Shown here piece by piece: positions 5,417 to 12,573 of a stretch of DNA of 19,169 bases. The stretch covers positions 1 to 19,169 of the forward strand of contig CANQAF010000022.1 of NCBI GenBank assembly GCA_947588975.1, written 5' to 3'. The first letter of the stretch is position 1; every line of letters begins with the position of its first letter. The position numbers and the translations under genes are program-made. Below the pieces are notes generated by a model. That model was not told where the DNA came from. It searched no databases and saw nothing but the letters and a program-made list of their open reading frames with translations. The stretch is from an uncultured Bacilli bacterium (GTDB lineage: Bacteria; Bacillota_I; Bacilli_A; RF39; UBA660).

Positions 5417-5717
5417 TATTTTCTTTTAAACAAATATTTAATTAAATAATAATCTAAAACAAAAAAGTTAAGTACAAACAACCACGCCAATATATCATAT
5501 AATAATCCATTTGCATAACGATTAATAATCACTAAAATAGAAGATGGAATATAATTGATAATAAATCGACTCAGTTCTGGAATTCCAATATGATTTGCCA
5601 CATATGTCATTGCATGAAAGAAAATTTCAATAATTCCTAAAAAATAAACAAAACATTTGGTATCACGAAATACAATTAAAACAATTGCAATTAAAACAAC
5701 TAAAATAATTAAATCCA
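5416..5717 (-). CDS. Small integral membrane protein of unknown function
   Basis: A 100-residue protein, starting at the ATG at 5717 (an AGAGG site lies 8 nt upstream; the GTG at 5724 is too close to it). It is very hydrophobic: a first membrane helix at about 2-17 (DLIILVVLIAIVLIVF), a second hydrophobic stretch at about 23-40, an amphipathic middle with IINYIPSSILVIINRY, a helix at about 73-95 and a basic KYLFKRK tail, which places the C terminus in the cytoplasm. I have seen similar three-segment proteins annotated only as hypothetical in low-GC Gram-positives. It has its own promoter (5746-5774) and terminator, so it is probably a single-gene unit. No function can be assigned. Confidence 0.75.
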
Positions 5718-5745
5718 TAAACACACCTCTATATCATACTTGTAT

Positions 5746-5774
5746 AGTATATCAAAAATAAATAGAAAAAACAA
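5746..5774 (-). promoter_or_regulatory. Promoter for the small membrane protein gene
   Basis: Minus strand: -35 TTGTTT (5774-5769), 17-nt spacer, -10 TATACT (5751-5746). The -35 box is also the right arm of the hairpin after the transglycosylase gene. Confidence 0.5.
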
Positions 5775-5792
5775 GAACTACTTATTTTGTTT
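5765..5792 (-). terminator. Weak terminator after the transglycosylase gene
   Basis: Minus strand: AAACAA (5792-5787), 12-nt loop, TTGTTT (5774-5769) followed by further T. The stem is only A-T rich and short, so efficiency is doubtful. Confidence 0.4.
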
Positions 5793-7011
5793 GTTGATTA
5801 ACGGGTGCAATATATACTGTACTATCTACTATCGCTCCCATATCATTAATCGTCTTAATAGATATACCATTCTCTATATTTTCAACATAGCGAATCACAT
5901 GTCTTAAATAATCAGGATCTCCTTCTTCTATTATATTTGTATAATCAACAAAACTTAAATTTTGTTGATCATTCAATATCTCACTGACTGTCAGTCCTGT
6001 TTCTTCAGCAGTTTTTTTCAACACCTTATTCATATTTCCACAACCGAAATTATAGCATTGTATTCCCGCACCAATATGTCCATGCATATAATCAATCGAT
6101 TGTCTTAATAAAATTAAGCCAACCGATATATTGGTCTTAGGATTCATTAAATCTTCTTTAGTAATACAAGTTACTGATTGATTTGCATAATTTTCTGGAT
6201 AATCAGTAAGAACAATTTTTTGATATTGATTGTTATTAAAATTATAAACTGTGATGATTTGATCTTTCCAAGGATTAAATTCAATTTGCATTAAATTTGT
6301 TTCTTTACCAGCACTTTCTTGCGTTAATATAGAAATTGCTAAATTAGCGTCTATTCCCCATTGTTCTGCTTTTTGTTTTACCATATCATAATATAAATTA
6401 TAAGCATATTCTCCTGTAATAGAATATCTTGCACTTTCAAAATCTAAATAAGTAACTTGTGCATCTTGATTTGTATTTATTAATGGCATTACTTCTGTTT
6501 GATTAGATGGAGTTTCTAGTTTAATGACCGTATCTGGTATTTGAGGTAAATTCATAAATGTATCTAACTCATGATCCATTTCTGAAATGGAAGCCATTTG
6601 GTTAGAATGTTCATGTGTTTGCTCCTTCGCATTACCTGCTCCTACTAAGGTTACCAAAGCAAGTGTTCCTATAGCAGTACTAAATCCTGCCAATTTTAAA
6701 TTCACAAAATGTTCATGACGGTGTTTGCGTTTTTGACTCTTTTTAATTTCTTGATCAATTACTTGCAAAGTATTTGGACAGTATTTTGTAATGCCAGAAT
6801 TAAAAACTTCTTTATAATTTACAAATGTATAATTTCCAAAAGCAGTTTCAACAGTAATATTTCTACTAGTAACATGGATATGTGATGGATAATGATGATC
6901 TAGTTTTCTTAACTGATTTATGGCTTGATCATTTTCAAGTAAAGTCGATTCTCCATTTTTAGTAACCATACAACATAAATGGTCATAAATATAAAATTCA
7001 TATAGAATCAT
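5782..7011 (-). CDS. Membrane-anchored lytic transglycosylase-like (SLT/lysozyme-fold) protein
   Basis: A 409-residue protein in three parts. Residues 1-103 have no signal peptide and look cytoplasmic (mixed strand/helix, ending in a basic QEIKKSQKRKHRHEH stretch). Residues 104-126 (LKLAGFSTAIGTLALV and on) form one membrane helix. Residues 127-190 are a polar linker, and about 200-380 is a transglycosylase-type fold outside the cell: GIDANLAISILTQESAG with likely catalytic Glu232, NLMQIEFNPW (the LMQ motif), IGAGIQCYNFG (313-323) and DPDYLRHVIRYV (365-376). Such enzymes cleave peptidoglycan glycan strands. The ATG overlaps the previous gene's TGA (ATGA), and the AAAGGAG is 14 nt away, so translation is probably coupled to that gene. 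The N-terminal domain is unrecognised; it could sense or recruit something inside the cell. Confidence 0.75.
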   Translation of the reverse strand: MILYEFYIYDHLCCMVTKNGESTLLENDQAINQLRKLDHHYPSHIHVTSRNITVETAFGNYTFVNYKEVFNSGITKYCPNTLQVIDQEIKKSQKRKHRHEHFVNLKLAGFSTAIGTLALVTLVGAGNAKEQTHEHSNQMASISEMDHELDTFMNLPQIPDTVIKLETPSNQTEVMPLINTNQDAQVTYLDFESARYSITGEYAYNLYYDMVKQKAEQWGIDANLAISILTQESAGKETNLMQIEFNPWKDQIITVYNFNNNQYQKIVLTDYPENYANQSVTCITKEDLMNPKTNISVGLILLRQSIDYMHGHIGAGIQCYNFGCGNMNKVLKKTAEETGLTVSEILNDQQNLSFVDYTNIIEEGDPDYLRHVIRYVENIENGISIKTINDMGAIVDSTVYIAPVNQQTK

Positions 7012-7211
7012 ATAAAATGCATCATCTCCTTTAATTGTAAAAATAAGATGTCATCAATTGGCAGAAGTTGAATTTGCTCATTTACCACATAATATTCGTT
7101 AATTGTTATATGCTCACCATCACTTAATGCAACATAATTTTTTCCTTGATATTGGATAGAATCCACATACTCATACTTTTTTCCATCAATTGTAATTGAT
7201 AACATTTCCAT
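7008..7211 (-). CDS. Small DUF1292-like protein coupled to the transglycosylase
   Basis: A 67-residue protein. The middle (KKYEYVDSIQYQGKNYVAL, then a turn, then INEYYVVNEQIQLLPIDD) has the alternating beta pattern of DUF1292 proteins, a small family of unknown function common in Gram-positives: strand-turn-strand around a G-K-x-Y-V-A-L block and an acidic or polar C-terminal part. Start ATG 7211, with AGGTGA 4 nt upstream; an ATG two codons later has 10-nt spacing and is also possible. The TGA overlaps the ATG of the transglycosylase, so they are made together. An extended -10 promoter lies just upstream. The link between a DUF1292-like protein and a wall enzyme is unexplained. Confidence 0.65.
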   Translation of the reverse strand: MEMLSITIDGKKYEYVDSIQYQGKNYVALSDGEHITINEYYVVNEQIQLLPIDDILFLQLKEMMHFI

Positions 7212-7226
7212 ATTCTCACCTATTTT

Positions 7227-7235
7227 ATTATAACA
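7227..7235 (-). promoter_or_regulatory. Extended -10 promoter for the DUF1292-like/transglycosylase operon
   Basis: Minus strand TGT-TATAAT (7235-7227), an extended -10 element with a perfect hexamer. No good -35 box is seen at 16-18 nt, which is usual for the extended type. Confidence 0.5.
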
Positions 7236-7264
7236 TAAAATATCTAATGAGAAAATGTAAAAAC

Positions 7265-8260
7265 TTATTTTTTGAGCAATGTTTTCATAAATTCAATATT
7301 TTTTTCTTCTGTTGTTTGAATGAATTTATCAGAAATAATTGTGATTTTAGCATAAATACCTTTTGGGATTTTTCCTTCTATACATAATTTAAGAGTATGT
7401 AAACTTTCAGAATCCAAAACTGGAAGTGATTTTTCTTGATATCCCTTATTTGCTACAATCTTTCTATACTGTATTAAATATGCATAAACATATTCTAAAA
7501 ATTTTTCATTATCGTTTCTATACTCATCATATGTATCTAAATAAATATTCATATTTTGTTGTCCATTTAATGATAATAATTCTAAAATACGTTGTTGAAT
7601 AATACCAATTTCTTCTACAGATAAACTGCTTGTATCACTACGATTATTAAAAATATTTGGAGAATTGTAATAAAACATAAACTTTTGAGAATCCTTGGTA
7701 ATGTAAATCTCTTTTGTATCTTTTGTCTTATGAAACATTTCAGAAAGAATTTTCTGCTCTTTATCAGATAATATTTTAGGACCTATATTCGTTATCATTT
7801 CATCATAACGTTCCTTTTTCTCACGATTAAATTCGATTCCTTTAAAATGAATACAAGATGTCGTTTCTGGATATATAAATTCTTGATAATTATGTTCTTT
7901 ACAAAATTGATAAGCAGATTCTAAGTTTAAATCTAACCTTTCAAATATTTCACCTTCAAGTGATACTAACGAACTACTGCTTGGTTGAATAGAAAAAGTA
8001 GAAAATAATTGATCATTATGATTATAATATCGATTACTAATATTTGGTAATGGTGTATCTTGCCCTACTGGCAATAAACGAACCATGATTGTACTATTAT
8101 GATAATCTATAGATTCTGAATAAATACCAAACATTTCTAACAATTTTTTGATATCACATACATTTAAAAAATCAGAATGAAAAAATAAAGAAAGATCTAT
8201 TTCCTCTAATAAATTTTGACGTGTTAATAGAATATCTTTACTATAACAATATTTTTCCAT
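7265..8260 (-). CDS. Conserved-looking protein of unknown function, 331 aa
   Basis: Start at the ATG 8260 (MEKYCYSKDILLTRQ), because AAGGGGGC lies 5 nt before it; an in-frame ATG at 8311 would sit inside the preceding terminator. The 331-residue product is soluble, with no signal peptide or membrane helix. It mixes strands in the first half (STIMVRLLPVGQ, DQLFSTFSIQPSSSS) with helices in the second (VEEIGIIQQRILELLSLNG, EKFLEYVYAYLIQYRKIV), and ends in a Lys-rich tail. I recognise no motif or family. It follows sufS by 47 nt but has its own promoter and a terminator in between, so there is no strong reason to link it to iron-sulfur assembly, although sufU and sufB would normally sit here. Confidence 0.75.
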   Translation of the reverse strand: MEKYCYSKDILLTRQNLLEEIDLSLFFHSDFLNVCDIKKLLEMFGIYSESIDYHNSTIMVRLLPVGQDTPLPNISNRYYNHNDQLFSTFSIQPSSSSLVSLEGEIFERLDLNLESAYQFCKEHNYQEFIYPETTSCIHFKGIEFNREKKERYDEMITNIGPKILSDKEQKILSEMFHKTKDTKEIYITKDSQKFMFYYNSPNIFNNRSDTSSLSVEEIGIIQQRILELLSLNGQQNMNIYLDTYDEYRNDNEKFLEYVYAYLIQYRKIVANKGYQEKSLPVLDSESLHTLKLCIEGKIPKGIYAKITIISDKFIQTTEEKNIEFMKTLLKK

Positions 8261-8282
8261 ATATAGCCCCCTTATGGGTGCT

Positions 8283-8311
8283 ATTTTAACATAAAAAAAA
8301 GAAAAAATCAA
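8283..8311 (-). promoter_or_regulatory. Promoter for the 331-aa unknown gene, overlapping the suf terminator
   Basis: Minus strand: -35 TTGATT (8311-8306), 17-nt spacer, -10 TAAAAT (8288-8283). The -35 box spans the loop and the start of the right arm of the terminator after sufS. Confidence 0.5.
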
Positions 8312-8326
8312 ATAATTTCTTCTTTT
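8293..8326 (-). terminator. Terminator after sufS
   Basis: Minus strand: AAAAGAAGAAAT (8326-8315), 6-nt loop, ATTTTTTCTTTT (8308-8297) with one G-T wobble, then more T. It is an A-U rich 12-bp stem that contains the sufS stop codon region. Confidence 0.6.
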
Positions 8327-9501
8327 AAATTTGGATTAGATAAAACATCTACCAAACGATCAATTTCTTCTTTTGTATTATATAGTGCAAAACTTACTCT
8401 GCATGTATTTTTAATACCTAGTTCATCTTTCAATATTTTTGCACAATGATTTCCTGCACGAACACATATATGATATTTATTCAAATAAATAGCTAAATCT
8501 TGAGCAAAAACATCTTTTATATTAAATGTAATAATACCACTATCACTATTTTCGTTGTAAAGAAGAATATTTGGTATGTTTTTCATCTTGCGAATCGCAT
8601 AAGCACGTAATTCTTGTTCATACGCATTCATTTTCTGCATTCCGATATTCTGCAAATAAGATAATACACAGCCAAAACCAATCACATCTGCAACATTTTG
8701 TGTTCCTGGTTCTAATAAATAAGGAATCTCATGATATATACGCATACCATCACTACTAAATGATGTATTCATTCCACCACCAAATTCAATAGGATGAATT
8801 TGATTTAATAACTCTTTTTTCCCATATAATACTCCAACACCAGTAGGGCCATACATTTTATGGGCAGAAAAAGCTAAAAAATCAATATCTAAATCTTGTA
8901 CATCAACAGGAATATGTGGAACACTTTGAGCACCATCTACAAGTACAAGAATCCCTTTTTGATGAGCAAGTTGGTTGATTTCTTTAATAGGTCGAACATC
9001 ACCAACTACATTCGTTATATGTGCAATACTAATTACTTTTGTTCTAGGTGTAATTGCACGTTCTACATTTTCTAATGTTACTTTTTTTTCTTCATCTAAT
9101 TCAATATAACGAATAACAAGTCCCATATCATCCGCTAATTCAAACCATGGTAATACATTAGAAGCATGTTCACTTTTAGTTAATAACACTTCATCACCTT
9201 CGTGTAAATAATAACGAAAATATCCAAAAATAATTTTATTTAGTGAATCAGTTGCACCTGATGTAAAAATGATTTCCTCCGTATGTTTCGCATGAATCCA
9301 TTCCTGTACTAATTGTCTAGTGTGTTCATACATTTCATCTACTTTTAAACTAAGATCATAATCACCTCTATGTGCATTCGCACAATATTGATTATAATAA
9401 GAAGCAATACTTTCTGAAAGTACTTTAGGTTTAAATGTAGTTGCACCATTATCTAAATAAATGATATTTTGCGTTAACATTGCAAAATCTTCACGATTCA
9501 T
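8308..9501 (-). CDS. sufS: Cysteine desulfurase SufS
   Basis: A 397-residue class V aminotransferase-fold enzyme that takes sulfur from cysteine for iron-sulfur cluster assembly. Visible features: N-terminal YLDNGATTFKPK, SEHASN with PLP-stacking His112, VDGAQ with Asp189, the PLP lysine Lys215 in FSAHKMYGPTG, and the sulfur-carrying Cys353 in RAGNHCA on a short loop. The short loop and RAGxHCA context mark the SufS type rather than IscS/NifS. Length is normal. The ATG is 4 nt after the sufD stop, and its AGGTGA site lies within the end of sufD, so translation is coupled. The usual partner SufU, which accepts the persulfide in Gram-positives, is not encoded next to it. Confidence 0.96.
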   Translation of the reverse strand: MNREDFAMLTQNIIYLDNGATTFKPKVLSESIASYYNQYCANAHRGDYDLSLKVDEMYEHTRQLVQEWIHAKHTEEIIFTSGATDSLNKIIFGYFRYYLHEGDEVLLTKSEHASNVLPWFELADDMGLVIRYIELDEEKKVTLENVERAITPRTKVISIAHITNVVGDVRPIKEINQLAHQKGILVLVDGAQSVPHIPVDVQDLDIDFLAFSAHKMYGPTGVGVLYGKKELLNQIHPIEFGGGMNTSFSSDGMRIYHEIPYLLEPGTQNVADVIGFGCVLSYLQNIGMQKMNAYEQELRAYAIRKMKNIPNILLYNENSDSGIITFNIKDVFAQDLAIYLNKYHICVRAGNHCAKILKDELGIKNTCRVSFALYNTKEEIDRLVDVLSNPNLKEEII

Positions 9502-9505
9502 TTTA

Positions 9506-10297
9506 TCACCTCCAATATTGTTCTATAATTGGTTGAATTTGATCTACTTGTGAAATTGATTCCAATAAAAAACCTTTTACAAGCAATTGCGTTGCTAAAT
9601 CTTTGGAAATTCCACGGCTCATAAGATAAAAAATTTGGTCTTCTTTAAATGTTCCAATATAAGCTGCATGATTTGCAGTCACATCATGTTCTTCAATTAA
9701 CAAAATAGGATTAATATTAGACTTTTGCTCATTCATAACAATAATACGATTATTTTGATTTACAACACAATTTTTCATTCCTTGATATACAATACTTGTT
9801 ACCTGAACCTGCAATTTTCCATCTTGAATAGTAACACCATGATTCACAATATCACTATGTGTATCTGCAGCATTATGATATACAACCATATCCAAACGTT
9901 GTGTTTTTTTAGCAATACTGTTTAAATGATGTTTGATATATGCATGTTCACCATTTAACTCAATAATATCTAACTCTTTTACTTCATTACAATCATAAAA
10001 TTTAGTAATTTGAGTATAACTGTTTGACTCCAATTTATAATGATATTGTGCTTTGAATAATGTATTATTTCCAAGTTCAAATAATTCAAAATTTACATTT
10101 GAAAGAACATCAACAAAAACATTAACTTTCAAATCTTCTAAACTTGCATTATGTAATTCTAAAGACGTAGATCCTACTACTTTCAAATGAAGTTCCATAA
10201 TATCAAATTCAGAATTTGCATTTTTTGTTGTTACCTGAATATTTTTGTCTTGAAGTATAGATTCTATGTGATCATGAAAAATCGTAATCTTATTCAT
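9506..10297 (-). CDS. sufD: SufD-like Fe-S scaffold component (short form)
   Basis: A 263-residue SufB/SufD-family protein. The beta-helix core is visible as alternating strands from about 35 to 200, and the diagnostic C-terminal block is NPILLIEEHDVTANHAAYIG with His210, followed by EDQIFYLMSRGIS (219-231) and a final helical domain. SufD pairs with SufB and SufC in the SufBC2D scaffold. It is much shorter than typical SufD (about 420-440), lacking most of the N-terminal helical region, which suggests a reduced lineage form and not decay, since the frame is intact. Its ATG overlaps the sufC stop by 8 nt; AGGAG lies 9-10 nt upstream. Because no sufB is adjacent, it is possible this protein acts alone with SufC; order and length favour SufD. 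Confidence 0.85.
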   Translation of the reverse strand: MNKITIFHDHIESILQDKNIQVTTKNANSEFDIMELHLKVVGSTSLELHNASLEDLKVNVFVDVLSNVNFELFELGNNTLFKAQYHYKLESNSYTQITKFYDCNEVKELDIIELNGEHAYIKHHLNSIAKKTQRLDMVVYHNAADTHSDIVNHGVTIQDGKLQVQVTSIVYQGMKNCVVNQNNRIIVMNEQKSNINPILLIEEHDVTANHAAYIGTFKEDQIFYLMSRGISKDLATQLLVKGFLLESISQVDQIQPIIEQYWR

Positions 10298-11042
10298 GAG
10301 AAATTTCTCCTATAAAACTTTCGTAACCTTGTTTTTCAATAAGAGCAACTAAAGAAGCATCCCCATTTTTCACAATATGTCCATTAATCATAATATGCAC
10401 AAAATCTGGTTTAATGTAGTCCAACAATCTTTGATAATGTGTAATTACTAATACTCCAGCATTAGATTGGTTTTGATATGTCACTACATTTTCACCAACT
10501 ATTTTTAAACTGTCAACATCTAACCCCGAATCAATCTCATCTAAAATAACTATATTTGGTTTCAATAAATACATTTGTAAAATTTCGTTTTTCTTACGTT
10601 CTCCGCCAGAAAATCCTTGATTAATAGAACGATGAATCATTTCGGGATTCATTTTAAGTTGTTCTACGGTTTGATTAAGATCTTTGATAAAATGCATTAA
10701 TTGAAAATTTTTTCCTTCTTTTTCATGCATAGCAGTACGTAAAAAATCTGCATTGGTTACTCCTTCTATTTCAAGTGGCATCTGCATTCCTAAAAAAATG
10801 CCTAAACGAGCTCTTTCATCCGTTGTCATAGAAAGAATAGAAACATCATCATATAAAATATCTCCAGAAATGACTTTATAATTGGTATCTCCCATAATCA
10901 CTTTAGATAGAGTAGACTTCCCTGCTCCATTTGGGCCCATAATCGCATGAATCTCGCCCGAATGAATTGTTAAACTAAAATCGTTCAAAATCACTTTATC
11001 TTCAATTGTAGCCGTTAGGTTTTCTATTTTTAATGTATGCAT
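10290..11042 (-). CDS. sufC: Fe-S cluster assembly ATPase SufC
   Basis: A 250-residue cytosolic ABC ATPase of the Suf system. Start at the ATG 11042 (MHTLKIENL): GGAG lies 9 nt upstream, whereas the in-frame TTG at 11057 precedes that site. Motifs: Walker A GPNGAGKST (36-44), the SufC-typical signature GFSGGERKKNEILQM (143-157), Walker B IVILDEIDSGLD (164-175) and H-loop His202 in VITHYQRLL. SufC drives remodelling of the SufB/SufD scaffold during cluster assembly. It is the first gene of sufC-sufD-sufS. A promoter (TTGATA, 17 nt, TACAAA) and an inverted repeat lie in the divergent gap shared with the HIT gene. Confidence 0.96.
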   Translation of the reverse strand: MHTLKIENLTATIEDKVILNDFSLTIHSGEIHAIMGPNGAGKSTLSKVIMGDTNYKVISGDILYDDVSILSMTTDERARLGIFLGMQMPLEIEGVTNADFLRTAMHEKEGKNFQLMHFIKDLNQTVEQLKMNPEMIHRSINQGFSGGERKKNEILQMYLLKPNIVILDEIDSGLDVDSLKIVGENVVTYQNQSNAGVLVITHYQRLLDYIKPDFVHIMINGHIVKNGDASLVALIEKQGYESFIGEISHE

Positions 11043-11096
11043 AATTTTCATCTCCAACAGTATTATTTTATCAAATTTTTAAAATTTACACTACCT

Positions 11097-11125
11097 TTTG
11101 TATAAAATTATGTTTTTTTTATCAA
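11097..11125 (-). promoter_or_regulatory. Probable promoter for sufCDS
   Basis: Minus strand: -35 TTGATA (11125-11120), 17-nt spacer, -10 TACAAA (11102-11097). The -35 is good and the -10 is weak, which would suit a regulated promoter. Confidence 0.4.
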
Positions 11126-11134
11126 AAGAGAATG

Positions 11135-11152
11135 GAATATTCGCAGATATTC
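11135..11152. promoter_or_regulatory. Inverted repeat in the suf/HIT divergent region (possible operator)
   Basis: GAATAT-TCGCAG-ATATTC: perfect 6-bp arms with a 6-nt spacer, about 10 nt upstream of the proposed suf -35 box. It could bind a regulator of the suf operon or of both divergent genes. It does not match a regulator box I know with confidence. Confidence 0.35.
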
Positions 11153-11156
11153 ACAG

Positions 11157-11180
11157 AAAAAGAACATTTTGTTCTTTTTT
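11157..11180. terminator. Bidirectional terminator-like hairpin between divergent genes
   Basis: AAAAAGAAC (11157-11165), 5-nt loop, GTTCTTTTT (11171-11179): a 9-bp stem with T-runs on both strands. It lies between two divergent promoters, so it would block antisense read-through from either side rather than end a visible gene. Confidence 0.5.
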
Positions 11181-11199
11181 AAATACAAAAGAAAAAATG

Positions 11200-11208
11200 T
11201 GATATAAT
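11200..11208 (+). promoter_or_regulatory. Extended -10 promoter for the HIT gene
   Basis: TGA-TATAAT (11200-11208), an extended -10 with a perfect hexamer, 16 nt upstream of the ATG at 11225. No clear -35 box. The very short leader leaves just enough room for the GGTGAT ribosome binding site. Confidence 0.55.
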
Positions 11209-11224
11209 AATTTTGGTGATTATA

Positions 11225-11593
11225 ATGAATTGTGTATTTTGTAAAATTATGAATGGAGAAATTCCTTCTTATACAGTATATGAAGATAGTGTTGTGAAAG
11301 TATTTTTGGATATTCATCCAACCAGTCCCGGTCATTTGCTGATCGTCCCAAAAGTTCATACATTGGACATTGATACCATTGATGATCATACACTTATGCA
11401 TGTTATGGAAATTACTAAAAAAATGAAAAAATTATTAGAAAATGCCCTTAACGCAGATGGAATTTCCATTCAACAAAATAATGGTATTTCACAAGAAATA
11501 AAACATTATCATGTTCATTTAAAACCTTGTTATATAAATCAACCAAATCTTACTGTAGAAGAAACATTTGAAAAAATAAAAGAATTTCTTTAA
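11225..11593 (+). CDS. HIT family hydrolase (HinT-like)
   Basis: A 122-residue histidine-triad protein and the only plus-strand gene in the window. Start at the ATG 11225 (MNCVFCKIMNGEIPS), with GGTGAT 4 nt upstream; the GTG at 11213 lies within that site. Features: N-terminal CVFC zinc-type pair (Cys3, Cys6), GHLLIVPKVH (36-45), and the active-site triad HYHVHLKP with His94, His96 and His98. HinT-type enzymes hydrolyse nucleoside phosphoramidates such as AMP-lysine. The last seven codons (KIKEFL and stop) lie in a perfect palindrome shared with the convergent 309-aa gene; the two stops abut. Confidence 0.95.
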   Translation: MNCVFCKIMNGEIPSYTVYEDSVVKVFLDIHPTSPGHLLIVPKVHTLDIDTIDDHTLMHVMEITKKMKKLLENALNADGISIQQNNGISQEIKHYHVHLKPCYINQPNLTVEETFEKIKEFL

Positions 11594-11614
11594 TTAAAGA
11601 AATTCTTTTATTTT
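11573..11614. terminator. 42-bp perfect palindrome, bidirectional terminator made of coding sequence
   Basis: Positions 11573-11593 are the exact reverse complement of 11594-11614, centred between two abutting TAA stops. Each arm encodes KIKEFL-stop on its own strand. As RNA it folds into a long A-U rich hairpin with a U-rich 3' side on either strand, so it probably ends both convergent transcripts. Confidence 0.8.
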
Positions 11615-12523
11615 AGAATATCCTTGTGGATAAAGCGTTTCTACATATTTTTGTATTTGCTCTTCTGTAATATTCTCTTGTAAACAATGGAACATACCTG
11701 TTTTTATACTTAAAAATGTGTCTAATAATTCATGCATATATTCTGGATTATAAAATGATTCATGTATTAACATCTCATATGTATTTTTTTCCAAAAAACG
11801 AGTACGATACTTCATTTGATTTATATCATAAGAAGATAAATCACTCCCATAATCTAAAAGATATTTTGAATATAAATAATCATAAGCTGTCATTTCTCCA
11901 ATATTAGAACTGTAATTATAATAATCATGCTTTGCTAAATTTCTCAGAAAGCTCGATATAGTTGGAAGTACATAATCTTGTTTTCTATCTTCCCATTGAT
12001 TAGAAAAGATTTGATATTCTTGTGCATAAAATCTTTGATAAAGTTCCGGATCTACCCAACTATCATACATTTTTTGATCTGGCAAATGAGTTGGAATCAA
12101 GTCATTTAAATATTGGTGCTCACTTTCACTTAAATTTTTAACCATATTTATTTTGCCGAAAATATTCATAGATGAAAATTGATAACTAGCGTCTACTGCA
12201 TGTAATAACATATTAGGCTTTTCTTGAAATACTTGTATCACATCTTGAAAATTTTCTAAATGTGCAAGACATAGATAATCTTTAAATTCTTCTTTTGCCA
12301 TATGATTTTCATTTCTCTGATAAATTAACTTAGTATAATAATCTAGAAAATAAACACCTAGAGTTAAATATATGACCGATAATTGTTTAGGGTCATTTAA
12401 TTGTAAACATTGTAATATGATAATACTTGGTTTTAATGCATCAAAATAAGGAATACCTCTTTTCATTAATTCACGAATATTATTATAGTTTTTTTTACGC
12501 ATTATTTTATTTATATTTTCCAT
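11594..12523 (-). CDS. Protein of unknown function, 309 aa
   Basis: A 309-residue, mostly helical, soluble protein rich in Tyr, Leu and Glu. It begins MENINKIMRKKNYNNIRELM, has a possible membrane-proximal hydrophobic helix (LSVIYLTLGVYFLDYY, about 48-63), aromatic segments WVDPELYQRFYAQEYQ and AKHDYYNYSSNIGEM, and ends KIKEFL. No motif or family is recognised. Start: ATG with AGGTGAT 4 nt upstream. It has its own promoter built into the pnp terminator and ends in a palindrome shared with the HIT gene, so it is probably a single-gene unit. It might be a lineage-specific cytosolic protein; nothing in the neighbourhood suggests a role. Confidence 0.75.
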   Translation of the reverse strand: MENINKIMRKKNYNNIRELMKRGIPYFDALKPSIIILQCLQLNDPKQLSVIYLTLGVYFLDYYTKLIYQRNENHMAKEEFKDYLCLAHLENFQDVIQVFQEKPNMLLHAVDASYQFSSMNIFGKINMVKNLSESEHQYLNDLIPTHLPDQKMYDSWVDPELYQRFYAQEYQIFSNQWEDRKQDYVLPTISSFLRNLAKHDYYNYSSNIGEMTAYDYLYSKYLLDYGSDLSSYDINQMKYRTRFLEKNTYEMLIHESFYNPEYMHELLDTFLSIKTGMFHCLQENITEEQIQKYVETLYPQGYSKIKEFL

Positions 12524-12544
12524 ATGATCACCTAATAGTCACTT

Positions 12545-12573
12545 ATACTACCATAATATACTAAAAAAAGCAA
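12545..12573 (-). promoter_or_regulatory. Promoter for the 309-aa unknown gene
   Basis: Minus strand: -35 TTGCTT (12573-12568), 17-nt spacer, -10 TAGTAT (12550-12545). The -35 hexamer is the right arm of the pnp terminator stem. Confidence 0.5.

Noticed and set aside
8261..8311. Longer start of the 331-aa gene at 8311
   Set aside because: The extra 17 residues would be encoded by the suf terminator and promoter; the ATG at 8260 has a good ribosome binding site.
11108..11401. Minus-strand ORF of 97 codons over the HIT gene start
   Set aside because: Antisense to a clear HIT gene and its promoter; low-complexity tail and no supporting start signals.
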